From Tritrichomonas musculus (Eukaryota; Parabasalia; Tritrichomonadida; Tritrichomonadidae), in the NCBI GenBank assembly GCA_039105265.1, contig JAPFFF010000051.1, positions 124,001 to 188,000 of the forward strand: a DNA stretch of 64,000 bases, read 5' to 3'. Position numbers and translations under genes: made by a program. The stretch's first letter is position 1, and each line of letters opens with the position of its first letter. Positions 32,558 through 43,017 of this stretch are shown here, piece after piece. Under the pieces are notes generated by a model. That model was not told the origin of the DNA. It searched no databases and was given only the letters and a program-made list of their open reading frames with translations.

Positions 32558-34251
32558 ACAGCTCGGAATTATTACTGTTGCGTTATTTTACAGTAATAAG
32601 CAAATAAAAGAGCAATTTGAAAATTTTCAAAAATTTTTAAAAATTTAAAAATTTAAAATTTTAATATTTTTTTCAATTGTGTTCTTTAGTTGAAAATCAT
32701 ATCATACTCATAATTATGATAAAATAAAACTTGGATTTATTCATTTATAAAAATATTATTCTCAAAAAGTTCAATTTAATTATCATTCATTGTTATACAA
32801 ATATAAACGAACTGAAGGTCAAAAATATTTGACTTTAAAAAGGCCAAAAAGTTTCAATTACTGCAGTTAGCGGTTTGCAGTAATAAGGTATTCAATTCAA
32901 ATTTACCATAAATAGGTGAAAAAGCAGCCGTTATTACTGCAGTTAGCGGTTTACAGTAATAAGAATTCAATTATTATTGACCTATTTTTTGGTAAATATT
33001 TTTTTTTGAACTTTTTAGATTTTTTCCCCTCAATTTTTTTCTTTGTATATTTGTTCACAAATAGTTGAACTTTTTAGATTTTTTCCTCTCAATTTTGATT
33101 TTTTTAAAAAAGCTAAAAAGCATGAAAATAAGTAAATAAAATACTAAAAGAAGAAACTATAAATATTTTAATATACATAAATAGAATTTATTAAGATTTT
33201 TCTGTTGAGAAAAAAAAATCATGAAATAATAATTAGCATTTCTTTGGGTGAGAAAATTTAGATGCATTAAAATATGCAGTATTTCATCTAGCATAAACTA
33301 TGAGTATATGCATTGAATAAGAAAAGCAATTATTTGCACCAATTTTGTGATAAAATACAATAATCAGGTTTATTAGCCAAGAGTGAAAGCGCATTTGACG
33401 TATTTGTGTTCTTTTTGTGAGAATTGTGATAATATATATCTCTTCAAAATTTGAAGCTAAATATTGGTTTCTTTTTCATATTTTGCTCTCAATTTTTTTT
33501 ATTGGATCGGTAATACCAGCATTATGCTCTTAAAAGCAGGAAATAAGGGAAATTTAGACAACGATTTTAATAAAAATTGGAAATTGCAATTAGAAGTTTA
33601 TTTTTCTTCTTTTTTATTGAGCATATAATGCCTGTAATGCTGTGAAATGGCGTTTATTGGTATGAAAACCTCGAATACTTACTTCTTAAATAGTAAAATT
33701 ATAAAGATATTATGACAAATAAGCATTCAAAAAAATTGAGAGTAAAAAATCCAAAAAGTTCAAAAATAAAGATTTACCTATTTTTTGCCTTAAAAGAGGT
33801 TATTGATTAAAATTATGGTGAATTTAATATTAAATGTTATTTATTATGACTTTCTAATATTTTTTTAATGTTCACATTATCATTAAGTTAATTCATACTT
33901 TTTTACTGATTTAAAGCAAATTGAAAATTTGTATATTAAATACTAAGAATTAAATAGAATAAAAAAATAACTATACAGAAAAAATAAATTAATTTTGAAT
34001 TCTAATCTGAAATTTTCTATTTAGAAATATATTTTTTGAATACTTTATTTATATTATTTTATTAATTTTGAATGCTTTTGTTAGCATTTTGAATTTTTTG
34101 TTATAATTTCTCAAAATTATAATGAAAGCAAAATTTTTCTAAATTTTTATATATCAAAAATTTTTAATTTGACAATTTTGAGCCAAATCCCAAATCGCAG
34201 TCATAAGAAGACAAAAAATTGAATAGGCCTGCAGTAGTAATTCCGAGCTGT
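32558..34251. mobile_element. Inner element with TTATTACTG hairpins
   Basis: Left end ACAGCTCGGAATTATTACTG (32558), right end the inverse with one mismatch (34251), with ATATT directly repeated at both sides (32553-32557; 34252-34256). Three hairpins of the type TTATTACTG...CAGTAATAA occur near 32571, 32862 and 32935, the last two with the shared loop CAGTTAGCGGTTT. A related TTATTACAGCTCG occurs in the element at 58584-59714. No gene. Confidence 0.6.
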
Positions 34252-34293
34252 ATATTATTTATATTATTTATATTATTTATATTATTTATAAAT
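34252..34293. repeat. Short TTATATTA tandem repeat
   Basis: ATATTATTT units repeated about four times just outside the inner element. Confidence 0.7.
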
Positions 34294-34447
34294 AAGTTTT
34301 TGTCTCGGAAAAGTTTTATAGATGCAAACATTAGCTTTTTTACAAATATTTTTTTATTTGAGAATTTTTAGATATTCACAAAAAGTTTGTTGTCCGCAAA
34401 TTTTCAATAAACGTTCAACAAACGATTTTTGATTTGTGGATAGGTCT

Positions 34448-35009
34448 AGTATTAATGAAACTTTTTGAATGCGAATAAATTTTTTTTTATTTTATGAAGA
34501 ATCAAAAATAATATTATTTAATTTGAAAAACATTTTATTATTTTATCTTTTTATTTTTAAATTATTTAAAACATTTTTAATATAAACAAATAATTGTAGA
34601 TCAAGATAAAAATAAAAAACTAATATCGAGAAAATAACGTATTTACAATTGTAATTACAATTGTAATTTTTAAACGGACAAGTTGTATACAATTGTAAAT
34701 ACAAAAACCAAGGCTTACATGAATTTGAAGCAAAAGAAGAAACATTCCTTTTTTTTTTTTTTTTTTTTTTTTGCTTTTGAAGAAAAAGAAAGAAACAGAA
34801 AGTCATCAGATGTTTTAACTGTTCATTAAACCGCCTTCTAAATTTGATTTTTCCATTCTTTACAATCTAAAAAGAAAAAAATCAATTGAAAAACATAGAA
34901 TGATTATTCTGAATAGAACGAAAAAGTATAAAACTTAATAAATAACAAAAGAAAGTACATATTTAGAAGTCTTTTTATTTTATTTTTTTATTATTATTTA
35001 ATAAACAAC
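34448..35009. other. Spacer downstream of the CAMK kinase
   Basis: Contains a poly-T run at about 34749-34772, an imperfect ACAATTGTAATTACAATTGTAA repeat near 34637, and no supported gene. Confidence 0.5.
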
Positions 35010-36443
35010 TTAGAAAGGAATCTTCTCTGATCTTCTTGGAATCAAGTGAGGAACACCGAACTGGTTCGCCTTATTGTTTAAGTTTCTATTAAAATTACGG
35101 TAATTCAAAGCAGCCAACTCATTCTGCCTCAATTTGTCATTATTGTCACTCTCATGTGTCTCATTTTTCTTAGTCTTTCGGTTATCGGTTGGCAATGGCT
35201 CAATTTTTTCAATGATGATTCTTGCTTTTCTATCAAATTTTTTATTCACTTTTCTAGCGTTAGAACGAGACTGCACGATAGCCGACAGTCTCTCTCTTTT
35301 CTTCATGGCCTGATCGACGTCTATGATATTTTTTCTTATTTTCAAAAAGTTCATATCAGCCTCAGAATTCCATCCAATTTTTTCAAGGGATAAATGGTCG
35401 ATCAACTCTTTATATTCGAAACCTACGTCGAAACCCAAGAAACGGTCAATTTTTCTCAACGACACGAATTTCCACTCAAACTCATAATTAGGCACGTTAA
35501 CGTCTTTTAAGAAAGGATGTTTTAACGCCTCACCGACGGTTATTCTTTTTGAATTATTGACCGTCATCAATTTGCATATCAAATCGGCACACGGATCGGA
35601 GACAAAGTCCGGCACTGCGAACTGTGCGTTTCTTATTTGATGGAAAAGTTGTTTCTGAGTTCTTTTGGTCCATGGCAAATTTCCTATCGTCATTGCATAC
35701 AAAATCACACCACATGACCAAATGTCACTTTTTCTGCCATCGTAAGGCTTGCCGCTAATCGTCTCAGGGGACACATAACAGGGGGACCCACATGGGGTTT
35801 TTGTCAAACCGTTGCTATCGTTCTCCAGAATTTTTGAGAGGCCAAAATCCGCAATTTTTATCCTTCCAAATTGATCAACCAAAATATTCTCCGGTTTTAG
35901 GTCCCTGTGGGCCACATTCAAGGAGTGTATGTAGTCGAGGCCAAGCAATATTTGTTTGAAAAAAAAAGCAGCTCGGTCTTCTGGAAGACGTTTATTTTGG
36001 ACAACTATGTCAAAAAGTTCCCCACAAGGACAAAACTCGAGAAATACGTAGAAATATGAAGGATCGCTTTGGAGATCGATTAATTGAACGACATTCGGAT
36101 GATGCATAAGTTGATGAACGCGGATTTCATGATCTAGTCGTGTTGATAATTTCTTTTCTTCGACTTTTTTCCTGGGAATGATTTTACAGGCGGAATATAC
36201 TTTTTGTTTGGGTTTCTTTGTTGGTGGCTTCTTGTGTTTTGTAAAAAAGCCTTTCTTTTGATGATTCATTTGTAATTCATTATTATTTATTATTGGTTCT
36301 TCGTCACGTGGAGCGATTTCTTCCGCTAAAAATACAATTGAAAAAGCACCTTCACCGATTTTTTTCTTTATTTTAAAATTACCTATTGTTTTACCAATGA
36401 AAAGATCAGGATTCATATTTTTTCTTTCGTAAATCTCTTTCAT
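35010..36443 (-). CDS. Ser/Thr kinase, CAMK group (AMPK/MARK/Chk1-like), with basic N-lobe insert
   Basis: A 477-residue protein. Kinase domain about 23-283: GEGAFSIV (30-37), Lys87 in YSACKIIP, Glu106, HRDLKPEN (179-186), DFG (199-201) and SPE (225-227). All catalytic residues are present. Between the second and third strands there is an unusual insert of about 40 residues, strongly basic (HQKKGFFTKHKKPPTKKPKQK), which could be a nuclear or nucleolar signal or a docking surface. The C-terminal 190 residues are charged and contain no domain that I recognise. The TPCGSPCYVSPE activation segment with Thr216 is typical of LKB1-type-activated kinases. The first ATG is at 36443; the next, at 36416, is also possible. 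The longer frame opens with GTG. An imperfect Initiator TCACAA is at 36451-36456. Confidence 0.9.
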   Translation of the reverse strand: MKEIYERKNMNPDLFIGKTIGNFKIKKKIGEGAFSIVFLAEEIAPRDEEPIINNNELQMNHQKKGFFTKHKKPPTKKPKQKVYSACKIIPRKKVEEKKLSTRLDHEIRVHQLMHHPNVVQLIDLQSDPSYFYVFLEFCPCGELFDIVVQNKRLPEDRAAFFFKQILLGLDYIHSLNVAHRDLKPENILVDQFGRIKIADFGLSKILENDSNGLTKTPCGSPCYVSPETISGKPYDGRKSDIWSCGVILYAMTIGNLPWTKRTQKQLFHQIRNAQFAVPDFVSDPCADLICKLMTVNNSKRITVGEALKHPFLKDVNVPNYEFEWKFVSLRKIDRFLGFDVGFEYKELIDHLSLEKIGWNSEADMNFLKIRKNIIDVDQAMKKRERLSAIVQSRSNARKVNKKFDRKARIIIEKIEPLPTDNRKTKKNETHESDNNDKLRQNELAALNYRNFNRNLNNKANQFGVPHLIPRRSEKIPF

Positions 36444-36648
36444 TGAAATTTTGTGAACAAGCACTCAATTATATAAAAATTATATTATAGCTTTTTTTCT
36501 ATATTAATATATTTATAAAAATAAATTATTATATTATTATTTATAAATATTTTATTTATATATTAATAAAATAATTTTATTATAAAAAGATTTATATTAA
36601 TCAAAATAATATTGATTTTGTATAAAACAAATAATGTATTCAATCATA
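36444..36648. other. AT-rich 5' spacer of the CAMK kinase
   Basis: Nearly pure A/T; nothing recognised apart from the weak Initiator noted with the kinase. Confidence 0.5.
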
Positions 36649-36808
36649 TAAAGTCGGATTCAAAATGCTTGGGACAACATTCAATTTTTTTCAATGTTTC
36701 TCAGAAAAAAAATCATTCAGCTTGGGACAAATTGACCTAAAAGATTTATAAATTTGACCTTATCGTTTTCAAAAAGTTTGTCCCAAGCCTTTTGAATCCG
36801 ACTTTAGT
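36649..36808. mobile_element. 160-bp inverted-repeat MITE-like sequence
   Basis: TAAAGTCGGATTCAAAATGCTTGGGACAA at the left is mirrored by TTGTCCCAAGCCTTTTGAATCCGACTTTA at the right with few mismatches, and GCTTGGGACAAATTGACC occurs again inside. No clear target duplication. Next to it, 36840-36950 has a second weak inverted pattern around GGGTACCCGATTTACC and GGGTCAAAAA...TTTTTGACCC. Confidence 0.65.
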
Positions 36809-36950
36809 TACTTTCTTAATTTAAATGAGATAGACCTTGTAAGGGGTACCCGATTTACCTTTTTGCCATCGGGTCAAAAATTTTAGGTATATTTTGACCA
36901 GGGGTCGCAAATTACCGCTTACCCAAAGCGGTTTTTGACCCGAAATTTTT

Positions 36951-37380
36951 AAAATACTTTTATCTTTGCATATTGAATAAAGTATTATATAAAAAATAAT
37001 TAAATAATTACATTAGACAATATTTAATCTTTTTTAATGAAAATTTTTACTTTTTTTTTTTAATTATAAAAATGCTTATACCAATTTCTTGAAAAATTGG
37101 ATTTTGAAATCACTTTCCTGTAAATTTTATTTGCAAAATATTTACTTATATCATAAATCATTCTTCTTATACATTATTTTATTTTTGCAAAAATTATTTA
37201 TTCATAGTCTTTCATTTTCACTTGATTTAATGCTTAATTAACTTATAAAAATGAAAAAAGTATTGATTAATTTATAAGTAATTGTTTTATGCATTATTTA
37301 TAAATCTGAATATTATTATGATATTATTATGCTCGTTCAATTTAGTTATTCCAGTATTTTATAATTTAATGATGTTGATT
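36951..37380. other. AT-rich spacer, nothing recognised
   Basis: No gene or repeat identified. Confidence 0.5.
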
Positions 37381-37505
37381 GACACGCTATATAAAAAATT
37401 ATATAGCGGACTGGTCCTTCAGAACCAGTGTGATAAACATATTCTGATTTAGTTTACACGATCGGGGTGCGGTGCATAGTTCACATTCGCCCTCCGCCAA
37501 CAGAA
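37381..37505. ncRNA. Candidate structured RNA island (strand unsure)
   Basis: In an otherwise extremely AT-rich stretch, about 110 bases are GC-rich. Two clear hairpins occur: GCTATATAAAAAATTATATAGC (37386-37407) and ACTGGT-loop-ACCAGT (37410-37429). They are followed by CGATCGGGGTGCGGTGCATAG and CGCCCTCCGCCAACAGAAA. On the plus strand an ACA triplet lies near the end, as in H/ACA snoRNAs, but the two-hairpin layout is not proven. It does not fold as a tRNA. No open frame spans it. It could also be a piece of mobile element. Confidence 0.3.
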
Positions 37506-37894
37506 AATTATTTAATACAATAGCAATGCTAAATACATTTTTATATTTTATTTTTATTTATTATTTAAAAAATGTAATAGATATATATTAATGAAAATAT
37601 TTTTTATTTCAAATCAATTAAGAATTCCTTAATTATCGAATTTTGATTAAACTTTATGATTGTAATATGACATATTTAATGCATATTTCTATTATTTTAA
37701 TTGATTTGATAAAAGAAAAATTTTTGGTTAACTAAATTATTTTTTAATAATTAACCAATTAATACGTTATAACTTTTTGATAACTTTTTTATATTCTTTT
37801 ATTTGTTTAATTTTACATCATTATAATAATTATCTTTAAGAGCTATGTAGCAATTTATATAATATATTAGTTTTATTATTCAAAATTTAATTGC
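37506..37894. other. AT-rich spacer
   Basis: Nothing recognised. Confidence 0.5.
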
Positions 37895-38303
37895 AGAGAT
37901 ATTGATATCAAAAACATTTTTATTCAATTTTTCAATTCAAAAGTTTCAAATGAATTATTTCGTGAATTGTGTGATTTAATTATTTCAATCGCGATTTTAA
38001 CATGGAATAATCAAACAATTTTAGAATATATTAGTAAATCTCAAAATTTAATCTCCTCAATGCAATTTGAAAAAAAAGAAATTTTATATAGAATTATGAA
38101 AAGAAAAATTAAATCGAATATTCTTTTTTTTAGTATTTGATACTAAGTCCCTAGCATTTATAGGGGACATTGATTTTAATCAATCAATAATTATGAAAAT
38201 TCAAGATTATTTTACTTGCAATGACATTTCTAATTCTTATTTTTCTATTGATGAATTTTTTGATTATATTAACTTAAAAAACAATAAAAATCTTGATTCA
38301 TAA
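37895..38303 (+). pseudogene. Decayed coding fragment of unknown family
   Basis: A frame open from 37895 (RDIDIKNIFIQFFNSK...) for about 80 residues ends at a stop, and a second frame shifted by one base continues protein-like sequence (FDTKSLAFIGDIDFNQS...) to a stop at 38303. Neither has a start codon in place or a known domain. Composition (Ile, Asn, Phe, Lys with acidic residues) resembles AT-rich host genes. It is likely a broken host gene fragment. Confidence 0.35.
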
Positions 38304-39870
38304 TAAATGAATAAAAAATTTTTAAAATTTCTATTGAAAAAGTTTGTATTTTTGAATAAATTATATTTTCTATTTTTAGAATAATAAACTGTTTCCAATC
38401 TGACGGGAACAAAAATTGAATGGAATTGAATAAAAAACACGTTATTTACAAAATAATTCTATTCATAAATGTTTTTACAAATGTTGTAAAGTATTCATTT
38501 TGTTCCCATCAGATCGAAAAAAACGAGTTTTTAAAAAATTTAAATTTTATTAATAGAATTAACAAATTTATGAGATTTTTTTCATCAGTTCTCCATACAC
38601 ATATGCTACAAAATATCTATAATGTGTAAATAACTAAATTTAAAACTTTTTTTGTGAAGATATATTGACATTATTAATGTATATGATAATTGATAGTAGA
38701 ACGAATAAACAATATTTATGAAAGTTCTCGTATCTTTTTTGATGCACCACTTTTTTTTTTTTTTTATGATTACATTCTTTTTTGGAAAAAATGCAAATTA
38801 TTAGGTTATAATAAGAATTTTGATATCGCGTTGCATAAATATTGCTAATAATAACAAGAGTATTTTATTTTGGTATACATATTTTGCAAATTCCTGAGAT
38901 GCTAATTTGAAAATAATCTTTATAATTAGCTTGGAAACAACATTCGAAATTTATTGGATCTTTGGACTAATAAAATTACTGGTTCATCCTTTTTTGACGA
39001 TGAATTTGGGTCATTGGATCTAAATGTATATTTTTGCTTTGGGATCTTAAATTATTCAATTTTTAAAATTTTAGTTTTCTTTTCAAAAAGTTGATATATA
39101 ACACAAAAAGTTAAGTTCCCGTCAGATTGAAAACAGTTTAATAAATTATTTAAAAAAATTTTGAAAATAAAAAGATATTTAAGAAATTGTAAATATAATT
39201 TAAATGAATTTTGTAGAGAAAATGACGTTAAATCAAATGGTTGATGTTTCAAAAAGTTTAATGTATTTTTAAAATAATAAGTATAAATCTGTATCTACTC
39301 TGATTAAATATTTTATTATTTAATCGTTTCATAATTTATATATATAAAATAAATAATTTATAAATATATATAGATTTATATTAATATTATAATAGTTGAG
39401 TAATAATATATATTTGATTCATAATATTGTATGAATATTAATGTATTCAATTAATACCTAAATTGTGAACAAATACTTTAAAATATTCAATATAACCAAA
39501 AAATTAAAAAAATTATTGAATTCAAAAAATAAGTAAGTTAATTGAAATTTTTTCATAAAAAAAATATTAATTTCTTAATAAATATTTGGTCTCACCTAAA
39601 ATATACATATTATTTTGATATTACGCAAACGAATAATAATTTATTTTGTATATATATACTCTAGTGTTACATAATTAAAAAACAAGAAAAATAAATAAAA
39701 TTTTAAGATTTTTCCTCCCAATGTTCTTGTTATATGCATCCATTTGTTAAATATAACAAATGCCGTTATATCAAAAAAACTTATCTGAAAATAAAATATT
39801 TAAAAAAAGTTAATATTTCAAAATATACACTTTTTTTTACGATAATCAATAAGTAATAGACATCCAAAAT
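38304..39870. other. Long AT-rich spacer with a hidden inverted pair
   Basis: No gene. TAATAAACTGTTTCCAATCTGACGGGAAC at 38384 is mirrored by GTTCCCGTCAGATTGAAAACAGTTTAATAAA at 39113-39144, and both are followed by similar AT-rich DNA (TTTTGATTGG-like versions at 38495 too: TGTTCCCATCAGATCG). This suggests a further decayed inverted-repeat element, roughly 38384-39144. Confidence 0.5.
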
Positions 39871-39946
39871 ACTTTTTGTACGCTGTCACTTTTTTAGGAT
39901 AGTTTTTTGATAATTTTTTTTTGAAATGATACTTTTTCCGCACCTA
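39871..39946. repeat. Solo end of a repeat family (GCTGTCACTTTTTT...CCGCAC)
   Basis: GCTGTCACTTTTTTAGGATAGTTTTTTGATAATTTTTTTTG resembles 19591-19632 (GCTGTCACTTTTTTTGGATAATTTTGGATAATTTTTTTG) and, more weakly, 13203-13245; it then ends in TTCCGCAC as the large element does. It is probably the isolated terminus of a related transposon. Confidence 0.5.
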
Positions 39947-40489
39947 AATTATTACTAATTTTTTTGCTTCTTTTTCATTAAAGTTTAAAGCACTTTTTCA
40001 ATATGAAATATTATATCGAATAAAAATGAGGATATATTAGTTTTGTTCTAATCAAAAAATATATCAGATTTTACAGCACTAAGCTTCATGTTTTTGCTTT
40101 TGAAAGAAAAAATATTGAAAATAATTTCTAATTATTGCTTTTGCCTTTACTTGCGTAAAATTTAAACTATACCTGCAATTTTTATATCACAAGTCATTAT
40201 ATAAAAAAAATAAATTAGGAAAGCAAAATTTACTTTTAAAAAATATACCATTTAATATTAAATAGCATATAATACATAATTTTAAAAGAATTAATACTAA
40301 AAACAAAAGAGAAACTATAGGTATCTCATTTAAAATTAAGAAATCAAAGTATTTTCTTATTTATTATATAATATAAAATCATATTTTAAAAAATAATATC
40401 TAAAATACTTTCTTTTCATTCCAAAAAAATCTAATATATAAAGTTTTATTCAAACAAAATCAAAAAAACAATCAATAAAAAGTCACAAA
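39947..40489. other. AT-rich spacer downstream of the BspA-like gene
   Basis: No gene or repeat recognised. Confidence 0.5.
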
Positions 40490-42595
40490 TTAAATCCAAA
40501 AATCAATATTTTCTTCATCAACCTTATCATCATTACCTGAGCTTTCATTAGATATCTTTTGACTTATTTCTTTATCTTTTGCTTCCTCCTCAGAAGAAGA
40601 CAGCAACAAAGAATCGTCAAAAACATGATTTGTACTTTTCATTTTCCTCACCACGAAAATAATAATATACAATATCAGGAAGAACACGGAAGCCGATCCG
40701 CAAACGACGCCAATCAACTGTTCTTTAGTTATAGTTTTCTTCTTGTAAATGTTGATTGAGATGAATGTCGGCACGTAAGACGGGGAGAGGTAATAAATAA
40801 TGTACGGAAAATAGAACAAAAAATCGCCGTTTACAGTGACCATCACGTAAGTCTGCTGGTCGTAGAGGAAGCTCATCAGTAATGATTTTGATGACGAATA
40901 TGAAAGGGAGAATGAAACGGACTTCATCCTGATGTATGTCAATGAAACACTCAGCGAAATTGAAAGGATTTCTCGAGGATTTTCTGATAATGAATACGTT
41001 ACCAAATTCTGAGTATAATTGGTCGACGGTGAAATATTATCAGAAGAGTAAGAATGACTCGAGAATTCACCTTCATTGTACGAGGAACTTCTTGTTGAAA
41101 TTGAATCCTCTATTGAAAAAGTTTCCGTCATTTGTGAGTCAGAATCTGTCAATTTTGAATGATCACTCAAATCGTCACTCAAAGTAAACGTACTTATTGA
41201 TGACTCTTCAATCTGCGAGTCTTCACTTGAACTATCAACTGATGAAAGAGCGCTTGTTGATGATTCTTCTATTTGCGAACTTTCGGATGATGAAAGACTG
41301 TTTATTGATGTTTCTGTCTCTTGTGAATTTTCACTTGATATTTGGTCGAAGAATGAAGAGTCAATACTGATGCCTTCATCAGAAGAAAAGGAGCTATCAG
41401 CAAGCACGATGCACGGAAAACCGCAAAAAGATTCGTCTTGAAAATGAGACGTTACGTAAACCTCAGAAACATTTGTGTTCACAAACAAATCTCCACTGAT
41501 ATTTGGGCTATTTGTTCCCAAGTACGTTACATGAGTCAGTGCAGTACAATCACTGAACACTTCGCCATCGATGGCTGAAACGCTGGCCGGAAGAGTGACC
41601 TCCTTCAGGCTGGAGCAGCCAAACAACGCGCGCGATTTGAGAGACGAAATATCTCCTGAAAAAGTGATTGAATTCAGAGATGTGCAGGACTCGAGGAGGC
41701 TCTCTTCAATCACTGTGACTTTGGCAGGAATGGAGATCGACAGCAGACTCGAACAACCCCTGAAAGCAAAAGGACCAATTGATGTCACATCACCGAAAAT
41801 TTGAATAGAATTGAGGCCGCTGCAGTATTCAAAAGTTTTCGAATTTATCATGGTCACTTTTGAAGGGACAGAAACCGTCGTTAACGCCTCACATGAATAG
41901 AACGCTTCTTCACCAATGTAGGTCACTGTCTCTGGTATCTCAATAGACTGGAGTTCATAACAGTTATTGAATGCAAGGGCCCCAATTGAGACCAAATTTC
42001 CTTGAATTTCAATTTCATTCAAAAAGTGGCAATTGTAAAACACATATGGCTCAATAACCGTCACGCCTGCTGGAATTGTGATACTGTACAAAGCTTCACA
42101 TAAATTGAATGCATATTCCCCTATAGCTGTCACTTCACTTGGAACATTTATCGTCTCTAAAATTGAACATTCTCTGAATGCAGCATTTCCGATTTTTGTC
42201 AAACTTTCTGCCAGAGTAACGGACGTTAAACTGTCAAATTTATAAAAGGAATAGTCACCTATCGTCGTGGCTCCTTCTTCTAATATCAAAATTCCAACGG
42301 TTGAGCGGTCATCATACCATGGCGCTGGATCTTGAATTGAATAATTGTTCATTTCACCAGTTCCTGTAATTGTAAGAGTTTCTGTTTGAATTTCATACGT
42401 TAATGAAGGACCACATGATCCTGACGTGGCTAAAATATAATTATTCGATCGTTTTGTTTTTTTGTTATTTGATGATTGGCAAATTTTTGCGGTATTGTCT
42501 TTGAATTGATGGGAATGATATTTTTTATCAGCATCTTTTGAGGATTTTTCATCTGATTCATTTGAAAAAATAATAAAAAATAGGATGAAAAACAT
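40490..42595 (-). CDS. BspA-like leucine-rich repeat surface protein
   Basis: A 701-residue type I membrane protein. Signal peptide MFFILFFIIFSNES at the start. Residues about 55-385 carry treponemal-type (TpLRR/BspA) leucine-rich repeats of 23 residues, visible as IGEYAFNLCEALYSITIPAG, IGALAFNNCYELQSIEIPET and so on, about eleven copies. A Ser/Glu/Thr-rich stalk follows (about 400-530; SSSESSQIEESS), then a region rich in Ser and Tyr, a membrane helix VVCGSASVFFLILYIIIFVV at about 634-655 and a cytoplasmic acidic tail with SLLLSSSEEE. This is the large BspA family of trichomonads, thought to act at the cell surface in attachment to host cells, mucus or bacteria. The ATG at 42595 gives the signal peptide at the N-terminus; the longer frame opens with TTG. 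Confidence 0.94.
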   Translation of the reverse strand: MFFILFFIIFSNESDEKSSKDADKKYHSHQFKDNTAKICQSSNNKKTKRSNNYILATSGSCGPSLTYEIQTETLTITGTGEMNNYSIQDPAPWYDDRSTVGILILEEGATTIGDYSFYKFDSLTSVTLAESLTKIGNAAFRECSILETINVPSEVTAIGEYAFNLCEALYSITIPAGVTVIEPYVFYNCHFLNEIEIQGNLVSIGALAFNNCYELQSIEIPETVTYIGEEAFYSCEALTTVSVPSKVTMINSKTFEYCSGLNSIQIFGDVTSIGPFAFRGCSSLLSISIPAKVTVIEESLLESCTSLNSITFSGDISSLKSRALFGCSSLKEVTLPASVSAIDGEVFSDCTALTHVTYLGTNSPNISGDLFVNTNVSEVYVTSHFQDESFCGFPCIVLADSSFSSDEGISIDSSFFDQISSENSQETETSINSLSSSESSQIEESSTSALSSVDSSSEDSQIEESSISTFTLSDDLSDHSKLTDSDSQMTETFSIEDSISTRSSSYNEGEFSSHSYSSDNISPSTNYTQNLVTYSLSENPREILSISLSVSLTYIRMKSVSFSLSYSSSKSLLMSFLYDQQTYVMVTVNGDFLFYFPYIIYYLSPSYVPTFISINIYKKKTITKEQLIGVVCGSASVFFLILYIIIFVVRKMKSTNHVFDDSLLLSSSEEEAKDKEISQKISNESSGNDDKVDEENIDFWI

Positions 42596-43017
42596 TTGGT
42601 TTTGAAAACATAAATAGTTGAACAAAATATTGAATTTATATCTTGAAAATCAAAATATAAATATCTCATTAAAAAAATAAAAAAATAATAAAATTTTTAT
42701 AAGTAATAAATTAAAATAAATTATAAATATTTTTAAATAAATATTTACTAGCAATTTCATATTAATATTTTTAGTTCATCTCAATTTTTGAGCATTGACG
42801 AAGTTTAGGTATTTATTTACTTTATTAAATAATCAATTGTTGGATTACTAAAAAATACTTATATATTTCCAGACAATTCCATTTTCATAAAAATGATTGG
42901 ATAGATTTTTCAAAAAATATATCACTGCACCTCAAAATACAGATTTCTAGAAATATTTCACTAATTGTCATTTCACTTAATGATTTAATTATTTATTTGA
43001 TTTGTCGATTAAATAAA
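42596..43017. other. Divergent spacer
   Basis: Between the BspA-like gene (minus) and a broken gene (plus). AT-rich; nothing recognised. Confidence 0.5.

Larger units (their letters stand above)
31873..34447. mobile_element. TIR element with a second element inside
   Basis: AGACCTATCCACAAATCAAAAATCGTTTGTTGAACGTTTA at 31873 is matched by its inverse ending at 34447; the repeat runs about 80 bases with a few differences (to CTTTTTGTGAA). The flanking direct repeat is only AGT (31870-31872, 34448-34450). The left flank also contains an inverted copy of the tip (CGATTTTTTGATTTGTAGT), so the terminus folds back on itself. A hairpin AAACGTTTTGTT...AACAAAACGTTT sits near 32038. No credible gene; the frame at 32336-32521 is low-complexity. 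Confidence 0.7.

Noticed and set aside
37381-37505. tRNA gene
   Set aside because: The island has hairpins but not the acceptor/TPsiC pattern; kept only as a candidate RNA.
42430-42669. 79-residue frame overlapping the start of the BspA-like gene
   Set aside because: Same strand, other frame, no features; the BspA-like frame has the signal peptide.
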